Assembly (NCBI RefSeq): GCF_003122385.1
Contig: NZ_CP029255.1
Coordinates: 1,178,001 to 1,242,000 of the forward strand
DNA length: 64,000 nucleotides
Reading direction: 5' to 3'
Origin: Flavobacterium crocinum
GTDB taxonomy: Bacteria > Bacteroidota > Bacteroidia > Flavobacteriales > Flavobacteriaceae
Position numbers and translations under genes: made by a program. Under the pieces are notes generated by a model that did no database searches, was not told the origin of the DNA, and saw only the letters and a program-made list of their open reading frames with translations. Positions 24,422-33,348 of this stretch are shown piece after piece (the first letter of the stretch is position 1; the number at the start of each line of letters is the position of its first letter).

Positions 24422-25163
24422 CTCTCAAAGCTTTACCAGTTAATGAAATAAAAACATCTTCGAGATTTCGGGCATCTTCAACAGAAGCAATTAAACTGGA
24501 AGGCGTTCCTTTAGTAAAAATTTGTCCTTGATCGATGATGGCAATATTGCTGCAGAAATCTTCGGCTTCAGCCAAATGATGAGAAGTATAAATAATGCTT
24601 GTCCCGTTTTGGTTCAATACTTTTAAATAATCGATAATTGCATTTTTTGACTGAACGTCAACGCCAACGGTTGGTTCGTCTAAGAATAAAACTTTTGGAT
24701 TGTGGAGAATTCCTGCAATAAGGTTGACACGGCGTTTCATTCCGCCTGAAAAAGTCTGAACTTGTTTATCGGCAAATTTTAAAAGTCCTAAAAGATCCAA
24801 AGTTTCAATTACTTTGTCTTTTAGATCAGAACCTTTTAATCCGTACATGCTTCCAAAATAAAGCAAATTTTCTCTGGCCGTAAGAGTAGGATATAAGGCA
24901 TATTCCTGAGGAACAACGCCAATAATTTTTTTAATTTTTGAAGAATGATGCTGATAGTCTAAACCATCAATCGTGAAATGTCCCGAGGTTGGTTTTATTA
25001 ATCCGCAGAGCATGGAGATTAAGGTTGTTTTTCCGGCTCCGTTTGGACCAAGTAACCCGAAAATCTGTCCTTCAGTTATATCCAGCGAAACGTTGTTCAA
25101 AGAATACATTTCTGCATTTTTGTACTTTTTCGACAGGGATTCTATTTTAATTATGGACTGCAA
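24411..25163 (-). CDS. ABC transporter ATP-binding protein of the flexirubin cluster
   Basis: 250 residues with Walker A GPNGAGKTT, Q-loop VVPQEYALYPTLTARENL, signature FSGGMKRRVNL, Walker B VLFLDEPTVGVD and the switch His in YTSHHLAEAE, the pattern of DrrA/CcmA-like exporters. The start codon appears to be TTG at 25163: no in-frame ATG occurs before the Walker A region except one at residue 19, which would cut off the first strand. Works with the permease encoded downstream. Confidence 0.92.
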   Translation of the reverse strand: MQSIIKIESLSKKYKNAEMYSLNNVSLDITEGQIFGLLGPNGAGKTTLISMLCGLIKPTSGHFTIDGLDYQHHSSKIKKIIGVVPQEYALYPTLTARENLLYFGSMYGLKGSDLKDKVIETLDLLGLLKFADKQVQTFSGGMKRRVNLIAGILHNPKVLFLDEPTVGVDVQSKNAIIDYLKVLNQNGTSIIYTSHHLAEAEDFCSNIAIIDQGQIFTKGTPSSLIASVEDARNLEDVFISLTGKALRDAI

Positions 25164-25172
25164 AATATAGTT

Positions 25173-26171
25173 TTAGCTGATCGCTTTTTTTAATTTTTTG
25201 AAAAAGATTTCTTCTCTGTTGGCAATGTCCAAAAGTTCATCGGCAATAGTGTTGTAAGCGTTTTCTTTGGCACTTCTGTTTTTATAAATTCGCGAAGCTT
25301 CAACAGCAAAATCTCGCCATGAATCGCCAATTTTTGTCATTTCTTTCGAAAGTTCTTTCAATTCTTCATTATTCAAAATAACGGAAGCTTCCTGTAAAAA
25401 GGCGGCATAAATAAAACGGAAACCACCGCCTCCGGTTCCAATTTCTTCCTGCATACGAACCATTTGCGCCAGATAATGATTGGCTTTTTTTGTTCCGTGT
25501 TTTATCGGCCATTTTCTAATTTGTTTTGAAACAAATTTAATTCCTCGAACACCCACAATTGGCATTGGCGCCAGCATGTCTCTGCAGGTATTTTTTATTC
25601 CTTTAATAATCGCACTTTTTAAATCGACATTAGCAGGAACTTGAATTGGATAATACATTTGGCCGCGCGGTGCAAAAGCTCCTTTGGCAAAACGAACTTT
25701 ATCCAGTTCTTCGTGCGTTAAAGTCGTAACGGTTTCCATTACAGGATCACTCACTAAATAATCTGTATCGGTTTTGCCGTAAACGACTAAATTATGTGCG
25801 TTGAAATGGAAACGATATTCATCCGGAAAATAACTTAAGTTGTAAACTCCAACTTGTAATCCGGTTGGAATATTATTTTTTAAATTTTCATCTAAAGCTT
25901 TGTTTGCGTTTGAAACAGAAGAAAATTTTTGTCTTTTTATTTTTAAATTTAAACGTGTGGCTACTTTATTAAAAATCTGTCCAGGCAAAGTTCTGTAACT
26001 AATCGCTGGTGCATAATTCACTTTGATAAAAGGCAGATATACAAAAAATAATCCTGAGCCAATACCAAAAACCATCGGTTCGCTGATGTTTAGTCCGCTG
26101 TTTTTTAGCAGATTTGACGCTACTCCATTCTCGCAATGAGCAGACTGATGATGTGTGAAAGTTAATTCCAT
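25173..26171 (-). CDS. BtrH N-terminal domain protein (putative acyl transfer)
   Basis: 332 residues starting HHQSAHCENGVASNLLKNSGL, the BtrH_N pattern with a conserved Cys in a HCE context, then GIGSGLFFVYLPF. BtrH in butirosin synthesis transfers an acyl group from a carrier protein to its acceptor, and the C-terminal half looks like the DUF4872 partner domain. In this cluster an acyltransferase acting on ACP-bound aryl polyene, for example in ester formation with the dialkylresorcinol, is an attractive idea but is inference. One base separates it from the small gene upstream. Confidence 0.85.
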   Translation of the reverse strand: MELTFTHHQSAHCENGVASNLLKNSGLNISEPMVFGIGSGLFFVYLPFIKVNYAPAISYRTLPGQIFNKVATRLNLKIKRQKFSSVSNANKALDENLKNNIPTGLQVGVYNLSYFPDEYRFHFNAHNLVVYGKTDTDYLVSDPVMETVTTLTHEELDKVRFAKGAFAPRGQMYYPIQVPANVDLKSAIIKGIKNTCRDMLAPMPIVGVRGIKFVSKQIRKWPIKHGTKKANHYLAQMVRMQEEIGTGGGGFRFIYAAFLQEASVILNNEELKELSKEMTKIGDSWRDFAVEASRIYKNRSAKENAYNTIADELLDIANREEIFFKKLKKAIS

Positions 26172-26576
26172 TTATTGGGTAATGCTGTTTTTTAATTCTT
26201 CAATTGATACTTCAAAAGTATCAGCATATTTCTGCAAAATTTTATTGCTTAATGTTGCAAAAACGCTGGGTTTAAAATGTCTTTTTACGCGCCATTTCCA
26301 GAATCCGACATAGCTGGATAAAATAGTAAGATCCATTTTATTGACTTCCATAAAATACACAATCGGACTTACTTCGCCATTTAAAACCTGTTGTTTTGCA
26401 TCGGCAATGCGTTCGTTTATTTCATCGATTGAATTCGAAAGTGCGATTGTTTTTGGTTCCCAGCCTGTGCTTAAGGTTGTGGTATAATCGCCGTTTTCAT
26501 CAGTCGCATATAAAAGCTCTTTTACGTTATTTTTCGTTAAGTTACTTGCGTCTTGTGGTACTTTATCTTTTTCCAT
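26172..26576 (-). CDS. Small cytoplasmic protein of the flexirubin cluster, function unknown
   Basis: 134 residues, no signal peptide or membrane segment. Predicted mainly helical, with an amphipathic stretch IDEINERIADAKQQVLNGEVSPIVYFMEVNKMDLTILSSYVGFWKWRVKRHFKPSVF. I recognise no domain. It is packed directly against the BtrH-like gene (one base apart), so a partner or regulator of that acyl transfer step is possible. Confidence 0.75.
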   Translation of the reverse strand: MEKDKVPQDASNLTKNNVKELLYATDENGDYTTTLSTGWEPKTIALSNSIDEINERIADAKQQVLNGEVSPIVYFMEVNKMDLTILSSYVGFWKWRVKRHFKPSVFATLSNKILQKYADTFEVSIEELKNSITQ

Positions 26577-26585
26577 TTTGCTAAT

Positions 26586-26906
26586 TTAATTCATTAGAAA
26601 CATATAGATTGCAACTATACATAAACTAATTATTAAAAATCCAAGATTTGCGAAAGCTAAGTTTCGTTGTTTCTTTACAAATAAATAAATCATTTCTATT
26701 AATAATCCCAAATAAAACATTTGAGTTATCAAAAATATAAGGACAAAAAATCCCAAGCCGCCGTCAACATGTCTGTGTCCGGTTTCGTCGCAATATTTAT
26801 GAGGGTCGTAAGTGAAATGCCAAAATAAGAAAACCAACCCAAACAAAAGAACCAGAATTCCGATTCGGATTACGAGATGTAGAATAATTTTTCTTGTATT
26901 ATTCAA
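26586..26906 (-). CDS. Small three-span membrane protein, function unknown
   Basis: 106 residues with three hydrophobic segments (about 10-28, 50-72 and 82-104). A His/Tyr-rich loop follows the first segment (FWHFTYDPHKYCDETGHRHVDGG). The start appears to be TTG at 26906, overlapping the end of the upstream dehydratase gene by eight bases; no ATG is available near the N-terminus. No family recognised. Confidence 0.65.
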   Translation of the reverse strand: MNNTRKIILHLVIRIGILVLLFGLVFLFWHFTYDPHKYCDETGHRHVDGGLGFFVLIFLITQMFYLGLLIEMIYLFVKKQRNLAFANLGFLIISLCIVAIYMFLMN

Positions 26907-27366
26907 CCGTAACTGTTTTTTGAATGAACAAATTAATTTCGCATTCTAGGAGTATCTGGTCTTCGACTGAACTTTGACAGCTCATCGTGCATAAAGTGTA
27001 ATCGTCGCCAGCGAATTTTGAAACTAAATTTGCTTTGGTAATTATAGTATCGCCGACTTTTGGCAGCGAATGAATTTTTACATTTTTTAAGGCACTTATA
27101 AATCCAATTACATTTACGTTCTCATTTTCTGTTCCGTTTTCGTCAAAAAAATATTTTTTTCCAACAATAGACGAACAGGTCTGCGCCGTATTTTCAATTA
27201 AACCCGCTTCGATAAAAACATTATTTTGTACAAAAATATTGTCTTCTTTTATCAAAAAGATGGTTTCTACGAAGTTGGCATCAATATCCAAAATCAAATC
27301 CACCATAAGCATTGGCGCTCGGTGTGGTAAATAATTTTGTATGTCAACTCCGGTTTTCAAAATCAT
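26899..27366 (-). CDS. ApeP-like hotdog dehydratase (3-hydroxyacyl-ACP)
   Basis: 155 residues with the N-terminal motif YLPHRAPMLMVDLIL shared by FabZ and the aryl polyene dehydratase ApeP, then VQNNVFIEAGLIENTAQTCS where FabZ has GHFPxxPxxPG...EAMAQ. The catalytic-helix Glu is kept (Glu in GLIE) but the FabZ His in the HFP motif is absent, as in the neighbouring gene. If active it probably uses the His of the PHRAPM motif. It would dehydrate polyene intermediates. Two bases separate it from the next hotdog gene. Confidence 0.8.
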   Translation of the reverse strand: MILKTGVDIQNYLPHRAPMLMVDLILDIDANFVETIFLIKEDNIFVQNNVFIEAGLIENTAQTCSSIVGKKYFFDENGTENENVNVIGFISALKNVKIHSLPKVGDTIITKANLVSKFAGDDYTLCTMSCQSSVEDQILLECEINLFIQKTVTVE

Positions 27367-27368
27367 AA

Positions 27369-27800
27369 TTATTTGGCTAAAACGGTTTTCATTTGTCCGT
27401 TTGCAATTTCTTCGTTATTTAATTTCGTCACAATATTTACTAAAGTAATTCCAGCAAACTCTTGTAAAATAGTTACTTCAGATTGAATGTTGTCGTTTAA
27501 TTGAGGCAGTTTTTTTATTTCAATTTCTTTAATAGAACCGATATAACCTGTTGGAGCAATTTCGTTTCTTAAAAAATATTGATAACCTGTATGCAATGCC
27601 ACAGACTGTGCCATGTGTTCAATTAAACCTGCTTCCAGAAAAATATTGTTTTCTACGAAAATATTTTCACTTTGAATTTTTAAACCAGAAACCAAAGAAG
27701 TTTCGGTATAAGAATGCATAGCGTCGACCATCACAAAAGGAAACTTTTGAGGCAGTAAATTTTCGACCATTTCTTTTTCTAAAAGCGCCATTGTCTCCAT
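27369..27800 (-). CDS. ApeP/FabZ-like hotdog dehydratase, second of a tandem pair
   Basis: 143 residues from the ATG at 27800, whose first base is the last base of the darB stop (TAATG); a second ATG three codons on is possible. A longer frame reaching 27968 would be inside darB and is rejected. Motifs: LLPQKFPFVMVDAMHS (FabZ-like N-terminus but with Gln in place of the His) and VENNIFLEAGLIEHMAQSVALHTGYQYF. Like its neighbour it lacks the HFP His, and here the alternative PHR His is lost too, so it may be an inactive partner of the product of 26899-27366. Confidence 0.78.
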   Translation of the reverse strand: METMALLEKEMVENLLPQKFPFVMVDAMHSYTETSLVSGLKIQSENIFVENNIFLEAGLIEHMAQSVALHTGYQYFLRNEIAPTGYIGSIKEIEIKKLPQLNDNIQSEVTILQEFAGITLVNIVTKLNNEEIANGQMKTVLAK

Positions 27801-28933
27801 TAGCAAACCGTTAAATACGCATATGCGAAAGAAAATCTCCCGCTTTCCGGAACTGATAAAAGGATATGATCTCCTTTTTTCAGATTCCCTGAATTCATTA
27901 ATTCTTCTAAAGCAAGATAAATAGAGGCAGAACCAACATTTCCAACTCGGGAAAGATTCATAAACCATTTATCATCACTCATTCCGATTCCTTTCTCCGT
28001 TAATCCTTTTTTTAATCCTTCCACAAAAAAATTAGAAGAAACGTGAGGAATGAAATAAGTAATATCTTCTGATTTGATGTTGTTTTTATCCATTGCGTCT
28101 TTCATGCTTTCCGCACCTTTTGACAGGATAAATTCATCTAATAACTTTACGTCTTGTTTAATAGAGAAAACAGATTCGTTCAACCATTGTTCCGGCGCAT
28201 AATCGCTCCAGCCTTTGATTTCTCCATTTTCTAATTTATCTCCTCCTGCATACATGCAAGTCTCTAATTCGTAAGCATACGAAAAAGCTTCCATCCATTC
28301 GATTTTTAGGGAGATTGGTCCACGTGGTTTGTTTTCTAATAAGAAAGCACCGGCACCGTCTGAAAGCATCCATCTTAAGAAATCTTTTTTGAAAGCAATA
28401 ATAGGCTGTTCTTCAAGATTTTTTAAGTTCTCTGCTTCGTGATTGTATTTTTGAGCATTCAGCCAAGTCGAAACTTTTTCAGATCCTGTGCAGATTGCAT
28501 TGTTTGAATTTCCGGAACGCACTGAAAGAAAACCAAATTTTAGAGAGTTCATTCCGGCACAGCAAACTCCCGTTGAAGAGTTTAATTCTACCGATTTATT
28601 TTTTAATAAACCATGTACCATCGCGGCATGCGAAGGCAGAAAAATATCCGGAGTTGAGGTTCCGCACGAAAGTACTTCTAAATCCTGTGGTGTGAAATTT
28701 TCGTCAAATAATGGAAGAATAGCATTTCTAGTTAATTCGGCATTACTGTGTGTACTTTTTCCTGTTTTGTCAACAGCGTAATATCGGCTTGTAATTTTAT
28801 TATTGCGCAAAATAATACGTCTTGCTTTTGATGCAGTATCGTTGATAAGACCTAAATAGGCTTCCATTTCATCGTTAGAAACAGCTTCGTTGGGCAAATA
28901 TTTTGCAGCTTTTGTAATATATACTTCAAACAT
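27800..28933 (-). CDS. darB: Dialkylresorcinol-forming ketosynthase DarB (KAS III-like)
   Basis: 377 residues with KAS III layout: the nucleophile Cys125 in STGVCCAGMNSLKFG, His in YFIPHVSSNFF and Asn in NLSRVGNVGSASIYLALEEL. DarB is known to condense a beta-ketoacyl thioester with an alpha,beta-unsaturated or second ketoacyl thioester, closing the ring to a 1,3-cyclohexanedione that is then aromatised to a 2,5-dialkylresorcinol, the alcohol half of flexirubin. It directly follows darA, 17 bases away, and is coupled to the hotdog gene downstream by TAATG. The darA-darB pair is the diagnostic feature of a flexirubin cluster. Confidence 0.9.
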   Translation of the reverse strand: MFEVYITKAAKYLPNEAVSNDEMEAYLGLINDTASKARRIILRNNKITSRYYAVDKTGKSTHSNAELTRNAILPLFDENFTPQDLEVLSCGTSTPDIFLPSHAAMVHGLLKNKSVELNSSTGVCCAGMNSLKFGFLSVRSGNSNNAICTGSEKVSTWLNAQKYNHEAENLKNLEEQPIIAFKKDFLRWMLSDGAGAFLLENKPRGPISLKIEWMEAFSYAYELETCMYAGGDKLENGEIKGWSDYAPEQWLNESVFSIKQDVKLLDEFILSKGAESMKDAMDKNNIKSEDITYFIPHVSSNFFVEGLKKGLTEKGIGMSDDKWFMNLSRVGNVGSASIYLALEELMNSGNLKKGDHILLSVPESGRFSFAYAYLTVC

Positions 28934-28950
28934 AATTTAAATTTCGTCTT

Positions 28951-29853
28951 CTAAACTCCCTGATAATATTGAGTTTGCTTTTTTATAGATTTTAACTTAA
29001 GCGGATAGGTAATAAGGTGCAATATATACACTATTGGTGAAATTAACCATATCGCAAGGAATAAATAAATATTAAATACTTTAAGCAACTGTTTTCGCTT
29101 TTTTTGATTTTTATAAATGATGTTTGACCACTTATTGAAAATTTTATTTGCCGTTTTATCGACAGTCACTAAATAGGAACTTATTTTTACAGCACCTGCG
29201 TTTACTAACTTCGGTTGCAAGTCATTTAAATTATTCTTGTTGAAAGAATCCAGCATAATTTCTCCAAACTGACTTGATTCTTCTATATCTTTATCTGAAA
29301 CTCCCGGAAGCGGAAAAATACCTAAATATTTTTTCTTAACTCCAGAAAACATCCATTCTACAATTGTGATGACGCTGATTAAGTTTCCAACGCGGTCTAC
29401 CAAAGCTACATTTCCAACCAATTTAGCGTTTGCTTCTTTCAGCAGGGTTTTAATTTTTTCCTGAGCCATAATCCACATGTTTCTTGAACCGCTGATGGTA
29501 ATAACAGGAGTATTATTTAATAGTTTTTTGGCATCGTCACTTTTCAAAAAGGAATTGATAGGAATAGAAGGAGATAAATACCAAACCTGATAATGAAAAA
29601 GGATCAAATCAAATTTTGTGTTTAAAATTTCTTCCGGAACTGGTTTTAATGCTGTCGGAATCTGTAAAAAAGATTCCGGGAATGCATCAAAAAAAGATTC
29701 CTTATTCCAGGGAAAAGGAAACGGCTTTTCTAATTGTATTTCGTGAAAAGTTACCTTTATATTCTCATCTTTTAAAAACGGTTTTGCAATTTGCTTTGCA
29801 ATAGTTTCCAGCTGCCCTGATTGAGAATAATAAATAACGAGAACATTTTTCAT
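28951..29853 (-). CDS. darA: Dialkylresorcinol condensing/aromatising enzyme DarA
   Basis: 300 residues. The N-terminus MKNVLVIYYSQSGQLETIAKQ is a flavodoxin-type phosphate-binding loop (residues 8-14), and LFHYQVWYLSPSIPINSFLKSD and VITISGSRNMWIMAQEKIK fit the other FMN contacts of the flavodoxin fold. Two hydrophobic segments lie near the C-terminus (about 255-285), suggesting membrane attachment. DarA works with DarB to make the dialkylresorcinol; it is thought to be the aromatase. A -7-type promoter element lies 27 bases upstream of its start. Confidence 0.87.
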   Translation of the reverse strand: MKNVLVIYYSQSGQLETIAKQIAKPFLKDENIKVTFHEIQLEKPFPFPWNKESFFDAFPESFLQIPTALKPVPEEILNTKFDLILFHYQVWYLSPSIPINSFLKSDDAKKLLNNTPVITISGSRNMWIMAQEKIKTLLKEANAKLVGNVALVDRVGNLISVITIVEWMFSGVKKKYLGIFPLPGVSDKDIEESSQFGEIMLDSFNKNNLNDLQPKLVNAGAVKISSYLVTVDKTANKIFNKWSNIIYKNQKKRKQLLKVFNIYLFLAIWLISPIVYILHLITYPLKLKSIKKQTQYYQGV

Positions 29854-29879
29854 TATGGTTTACTTGCTTTGGTTGCGGA

Positions 29880-29887
29880 CAAAAGTA
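29880..29887 (-). promoter_or_regulatory. Candidate promoter element before darA
   Basis: On the minus strand this reads TACTTTTG, matching the Bacteroidetes -7 consensus TAnnTTTG, about 27 bases from the darA ATG. No clear -33 TTG was seen at the usual distance. The 200-base gap 29854-30053 holds no other recognised feature. Confidence 0.4.
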
Positions 29888-30053
29888 AGTAAATTTATTT
29901 AAACGAATTTTCTTGTTTAATTGATCTAAATTTTCGCTCAGCTTTAGAAATTGCATTCTTTTAAATTTTTGAAGATGCAATTAAAAAATGATTTAAGAAA
30001 AGTGCTTTTTTGACAATATAATTAACGAAAACTTCAGAATTCACAGAAAAAAA

Positions 30054-30935
30054 TTATGCTTTTAAATCGTTCCAAAAATCAAAATAGTTAAACCATTGTA
30101 AAGGATATTGTCGCAGAATACTTTCTACACTGTTTACATATTCTTTCAGAAGACCTTTTTCGTCACGGTGTTTTACTGTCGCTTCTCTAGCGAATAAATG
30201 ATAATGAAGATTTGGCTCTTTCATTACATATACAAAAACAACAGGAACTTTTAATCTTGAAGCAATTAAAAATGGTCCGGCAGGAAAATTAGCTTCTTTG
30301 CCCAAAAGATTTTCAGAAAGAGATTTAGTGCCTTCAAAATAACGATCTCCTGTAAAACAAACCAATTCGTTATTGGCTAAAGCCGCGTTGATCTCAAAAA
30401 TATGAGACAAATCTTCTTTGATAATGATGAATTTTACGGTCGGTTTTTGCGTAACACTCTCTAAGTAATTCTTAATGGCAGAATGTTCTAAATCTGTTGT
30501 AACTAGATTGATTTGAAAATTGAGGTCAATGTCTCCCAAAAAGTGCTCGGCAATTTCAAAATTACCAACATGGGCACTAATTAAAACACCGCCTTTTTTT
30601 TCAGCAAGCAGTTTTTTGAGGGTTTCAATTCCGTCAAACTCATAAGTGAATTTGTTTCGCATTCCTGCTGAGATAGAAACTTTATCAATAATGGTTTGTC
30701 CAAAAGTGTAGTAACTTTTGAAAACCATTTTTTTAGATTTGAACCAGGAATACTGCAGCCTCTCTTTAAAATAATAAAAGATAGCACGATTGCTTTTCTT
30801 TAAAAATAAAAAGTAATAAGAAGCAACGAAATAAAGTAAGGCGTAAGCAGCTTTAACACCCGCTTTTTTAATCAAAAAAACGAATATTCTATAACCTAAA
30901 ACAGTTCCTTTTGATTTGCCATCCCATTGACTCAT
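30054..30935 (-). CDS. LpxL/HtrB-family lysophospholipid or lipid A acyltransferase
   Basis: 293 residues with one N-terminal membrane segment (about 22-42) and the HX4D/E-type motif SAHVGNFEIAE, followed by VCFTGDRYFEGTKS and FPAGPFLIASRLKVPVVFVYVMKEP, as in LpxL/HtrB acyltransferases. Members move an acyl chain from ACP to a lipid acceptor at the inner membrane. In this cluster it is a candidate for esterifying the aryl polyene acid to the resorcinol; the BtrH-like, PlsC and C45-type proteins are alternatives. It overlaps the ACP gene upstream by one base (TAATG), which fits an ACP-dependent reaction. Confidence 0.87.
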   Translation of the reverse strand: MSQWDGKSKGTVLGYRIFVFLIKKAGVKAAYALLYFVASYYFLFLKKSNRAIFYYFKERLQYSWFKSKKMVFKSYYTFGQTIIDKVSISAGMRNKFTYEFDGIETLKKLLAEKKGGVLISAHVGNFEIAEHFLGDIDLNFQINLVTTDLEHSAIKNYLESVTQKPTVKFIIIKEDLSHIFEINAALANNELVCFTGDRYFEGTKSLSENLLGKEANFPAGPFLIASRLKVPVVFVYVMKEPNLHYHLFAREATVKHRDEKGLLKEYVNSVESILRQYPLQWFNYFDFWNDLKA

Positions 30936-31189
30936 TAAGCTGATTTGGCTTTTATTTTAGTTTCAATAAGGTCATAAAAACTTTGGAAATCAGAAATTCC
31001 AACAAAATCTGCTTCAACTAGTTTTACGCCAAAGTTAGATTCAATTGAAACTACTAAATCAACATAATCTAAACTATCTAATCCAAGCGTATCTTTTAAA
31101 TTAGCATTTGGTTCAATGTCGTCATTATCAACTTCAAATTCATCAACTAAAAAACCATTAATTTTTGCTATAATCTCTTCTTTATTCAT
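30935..31189 (-). CDS. Acyl carrier protein (second of two in the cluster)
   Basis: 84 residues, acidic, with phosphopantetheine motif LGLDSLDYVDLVVSIE (Ser39). It overlaps the acyltransferase gene by one base and the upstream KAS gene by eight bases, so KAS, ACP and acyltransferase are a tight translational unit. Confidence 0.94.
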   Translation of the reverse strand: MNKEEIIAKINGFLVDEFEVDNDDIEPNANLKDTLGLDSLDYVDLVVSIESNFGVKLVEADFVGISDFQSFYDLIETKIKAKSA

Positions 31190-32417
31190 CGTTCAATTTA
31201 AACTTTTTAACCACCAACGCCGAGTTGGTTCCTCCAAACCCGAAAGAATTGGACAAAAATATGTCAAATTTTTTGTTTAACGTAACTTTAACTAAATTTA
31301 ATTTTGAAGCATCTTCGTCTGGATTTTCTAAATTGATGTTTGGTGCAATGAAATCGTTCTGCATCATTAAGATAGAATAAATAATTTCACTTGCTCCAGC
31401 CATCCAGCATTCGTGGCCTGTCATTGATTTGGTAGAACTTACAGGCGGATTTTTTTCGCCAAAGACTTCAAAAATCGCTTTGGCTTCGTTTGCATCACCA
31501 ACCGGAGTTGAAGTTGCATGTGCATTTATATATTCAATGTCTGAAGCTTGTAATTGCGCATCATCAAGAGCTCTTTTCATAGCTGTTGCAGGTCCTTCAA
31601 CGTTTGGAGTAGAAATATGCCCACCATTTGATGAAAATCCGTAACCGCCGATTTCGGCAATAATGTTGGCGCCACGTGCGATGGCTGATTCATAACTTTC
31701 CAAAATTAAAGTAGCCCCGCCACCACTCGGAATTAATCCGTCTCGACCAGAATCGAAAGGTCTTGATGCTTTTTCAGGATCGCTTTCTCTGTTGGAAAAA
31801 ACACCTAATCCGTCAAAACTGCTCATGGCATATTTGTTAATTTCCTGAGCACCGCCCGTAATTACGATGTCCTGAAAACCGCTTTTAATTAAAAAATAAG
31901 CTAAACCAATAGAATGTGAACCGCTCGCACAAGCTGCACTTACAGTTAAATTGATTCCTCTAAGTTTAAAAATAGTAGAAAGATTCATGGTAACTGTAGA
32001 ATTCATCGACTTGAAAATCGCACCAGAACCAATAAGAGCGGTGTCTTTTTTCTCGCGGACAATATCTGTAGCGTCAATGATTGCTTTAGAAACACTATCA
32101 TTTCCGTACATAATACCTACTTCACGTTCGTCAAAAAAGGCATCGTCAATATTAGCATTTTTTAATGCTTCAATAGTAGCCATATAAGCATACTCGGTTT
32201 CTTCACCGATGCTCATACGCTGTCTGCGTGTCAATAGATTTTTTAAATCAGCTTTCGGAACCATTCCTGTAAGGGCCGATTGAAAACCAAATTCTTTTCG
32301 CTCAGAATCAAACTGAATACCAGATTTTCCTTGGTACAAAGAATCCTTTACTTCGTCTAAAGAAGTTCCGATACAAGAATAAATTCCCATTCCAGTAATT
32401 ACAACTCGTCTATTCAT
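31182..32417 (-). CDS. Beta-ketoacyl-ACP synthase (KAS I/II type), third active enzyme
   Basis: 411 residues, the standard KAS II length, with Cys163 in TVSAACASGSHSI, His in NAHATSTPVGD, His in SMTGHECWMAGASE and NSFGFGGTNSALVV near the end. It keeps the full triad and is the most FabF/FabB-like of the set. It should elongate the ACP-bound chain. Upstream lies a 190-base space with a palindromic repeat; a TACTTTTG element on the minus strand at 32425-32432 is very close to the ATG and uncertain as a promoter. Confidence 0.92.
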   Translation of the reverse strand: MNRRVVITGMGIYSCIGTSLDEVKDSLYQGKSGIQFDSERKEFGFQSALTGMVPKADLKNLLTRRQRMSIGEETEYAYMATIEALKNANIDDAFFDEREVGIMYGNDSVSKAIIDATDIVREKKDTALIGSGAIFKSMNSTVTMNLSTIFKLRGINLTVSAACASGSHSIGLAYFLIKSGFQDIVITGGAQEINKYAMSSFDGLGVFSNRESDPEKASRPFDSGRDGLIPSGGGATLILESYESAIARGANIIAEIGGYGFSSNGGHISTPNVEGPATAMKRALDDAQLQASDIEYINAHATSTPVGDANEAKAIFEVFGEKNPPVSSTKSMTGHECWMAGASEIIYSILMMQNDFIAPNINLENPDEDASKLNLVKVTLNKKFDIFLSNSFGFGGTNSALVVKKFKLNDE

Positions 32418-32462
32418 CGTCTTTCAAAAGTAATTTTTTATCCTTAAAGTGTTTTTTTAAAC

Positions 32463-32595
32463 ACATAGAAACATAGTTTTTGTAAACTTAAAAAAGGCGT
32501 TTCACTTATTTTAAATAAACATAGCTTTCTATGTGAAAGAAATGTATTTCTCTTACGTATTCTTTATTGATACATAAAAATCTATGTTTCTATGT
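32463..32595. repeat. Inverted repeat of the ACATAGAAACATAG family
   Basis: Arms 32463-32476 and 32582-32595 are complementary over 14 bp, with an inner CATAGCTTTCTATG-type palindrome (about 32519-32534). Related elements are at 43344-43476 and 44367-44465. It fills the space between the fabG and KAS genes and holds no ORF of note. Confidence 0.75.
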
Positions 32596-32607
32596 TTTTA
32601 AAAAATT

Positions 32608-33339
32608 TTAAGAATATATTCCGCCGTTAATATTGATAATTTCTCCTGTAATATAACTTGCTTTTTTAGAAATCAAAAAGCTTACCAAATCTGCAACTTC
32701 TTCGGCTTCGCCAAAACGATTTACCGGAATCAGTTTCAGTAGTTCTTTTTCGTCCAGTTCACTTGTCATATCTGTTTTAATAAAACCAGGAGCAACAGCA
32801 TTCACTGTAATATTTCGTTTTGCCACTTCTTGTGCCAATGCTTTTGTAGCAGCAACAATAGCGCCTTTTGCAGCCGAATAATTGGTTTGTCCAGCAGTTC
32901 CTTTTAATCCGGAAACAGAAACAATATTTACAATTCGGCCGTATTTGTTACGAAGCATTTTTTGAATAAAAAATTGCGTTACATTAAAAAAACCGTTTAC
33001 ACTTGTATTCATCACGTTGTTCCAATCCTGTGGTGTCATCCACATAAAAAGACCATCTTTTGTAATTCCGGCATTATTTACAATCGCTTCTACCAATTTT
33101 TCAGGATTGGCTTCCTGCCATTGCGTAAGAACGTTTTGTACTTGATCAAAATCGGCAACATCAAAACCTAGAATTTCTCCTGTTGCACCTAATTTTTGAA
33201 TTTCTTGTAATGTTTCTTCGGCAGCTGTTTTATTCGAATGATAATTAATCAGAATATGATAATCGGATTCTACGGCTAATTTTTTACAAATAGCACTTCC
33301 GATTCCTCTCGAACCGCCTGTTACTAATACACACTTCAT
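32608..33339 (-). CDS. fabG: 3-oxoacyl-ACP reductase (FabG-like SDR)
   Basis: 243 residues. SDR motifs are complete: TGGSRGIGSAICKKL (NADP site), NNAGITKDGLFMWM, SVSGLKGTAGQTNYSAAKGA (Ser, Tyr, Lys) and the end GEIININGGIYS. It should reduce the 3-keto group in each elongation cycle of the polyene; followed by dehydration and no enoyl reduction this gives conjugated double bonds. Nine bases separate it from the WG-repeat gene upstream. It is a cluster copy rather than the housekeeping FabG. Confidence 0.92.
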   Translation of the reverse strand: MKCVLVTGGSRGIGSAICKKLAVESDYHILINYHSNKTAAEETLQEIQKLGATGEILGFDVADFDQVQNVLTQWQEANPEKLVEAIVNNAGITKDGLFMWMTPQDWNNVMNTSVNGFFNVTQFFIQKMLRNKYGRIVNIVSVSGLKGTAGQTNYSAAKGAIVAATKALAQEVAKRNITVNAVAPGFIKTDMTSELDEKELLKLIPVNRFGEAEEVADLVSFLISKKASYITGEIININGGIYS

Positions 33340-33348
33340 AAGTGAAAT

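Noticed and set aside
27801..27968. Upstream extension of the hotdog gene at 27369-27800
   Set aside because: The extra 56 residues lie inside darB in another frame and have no FabZ similarity; the TAATG junction gives a natural start at 27800.
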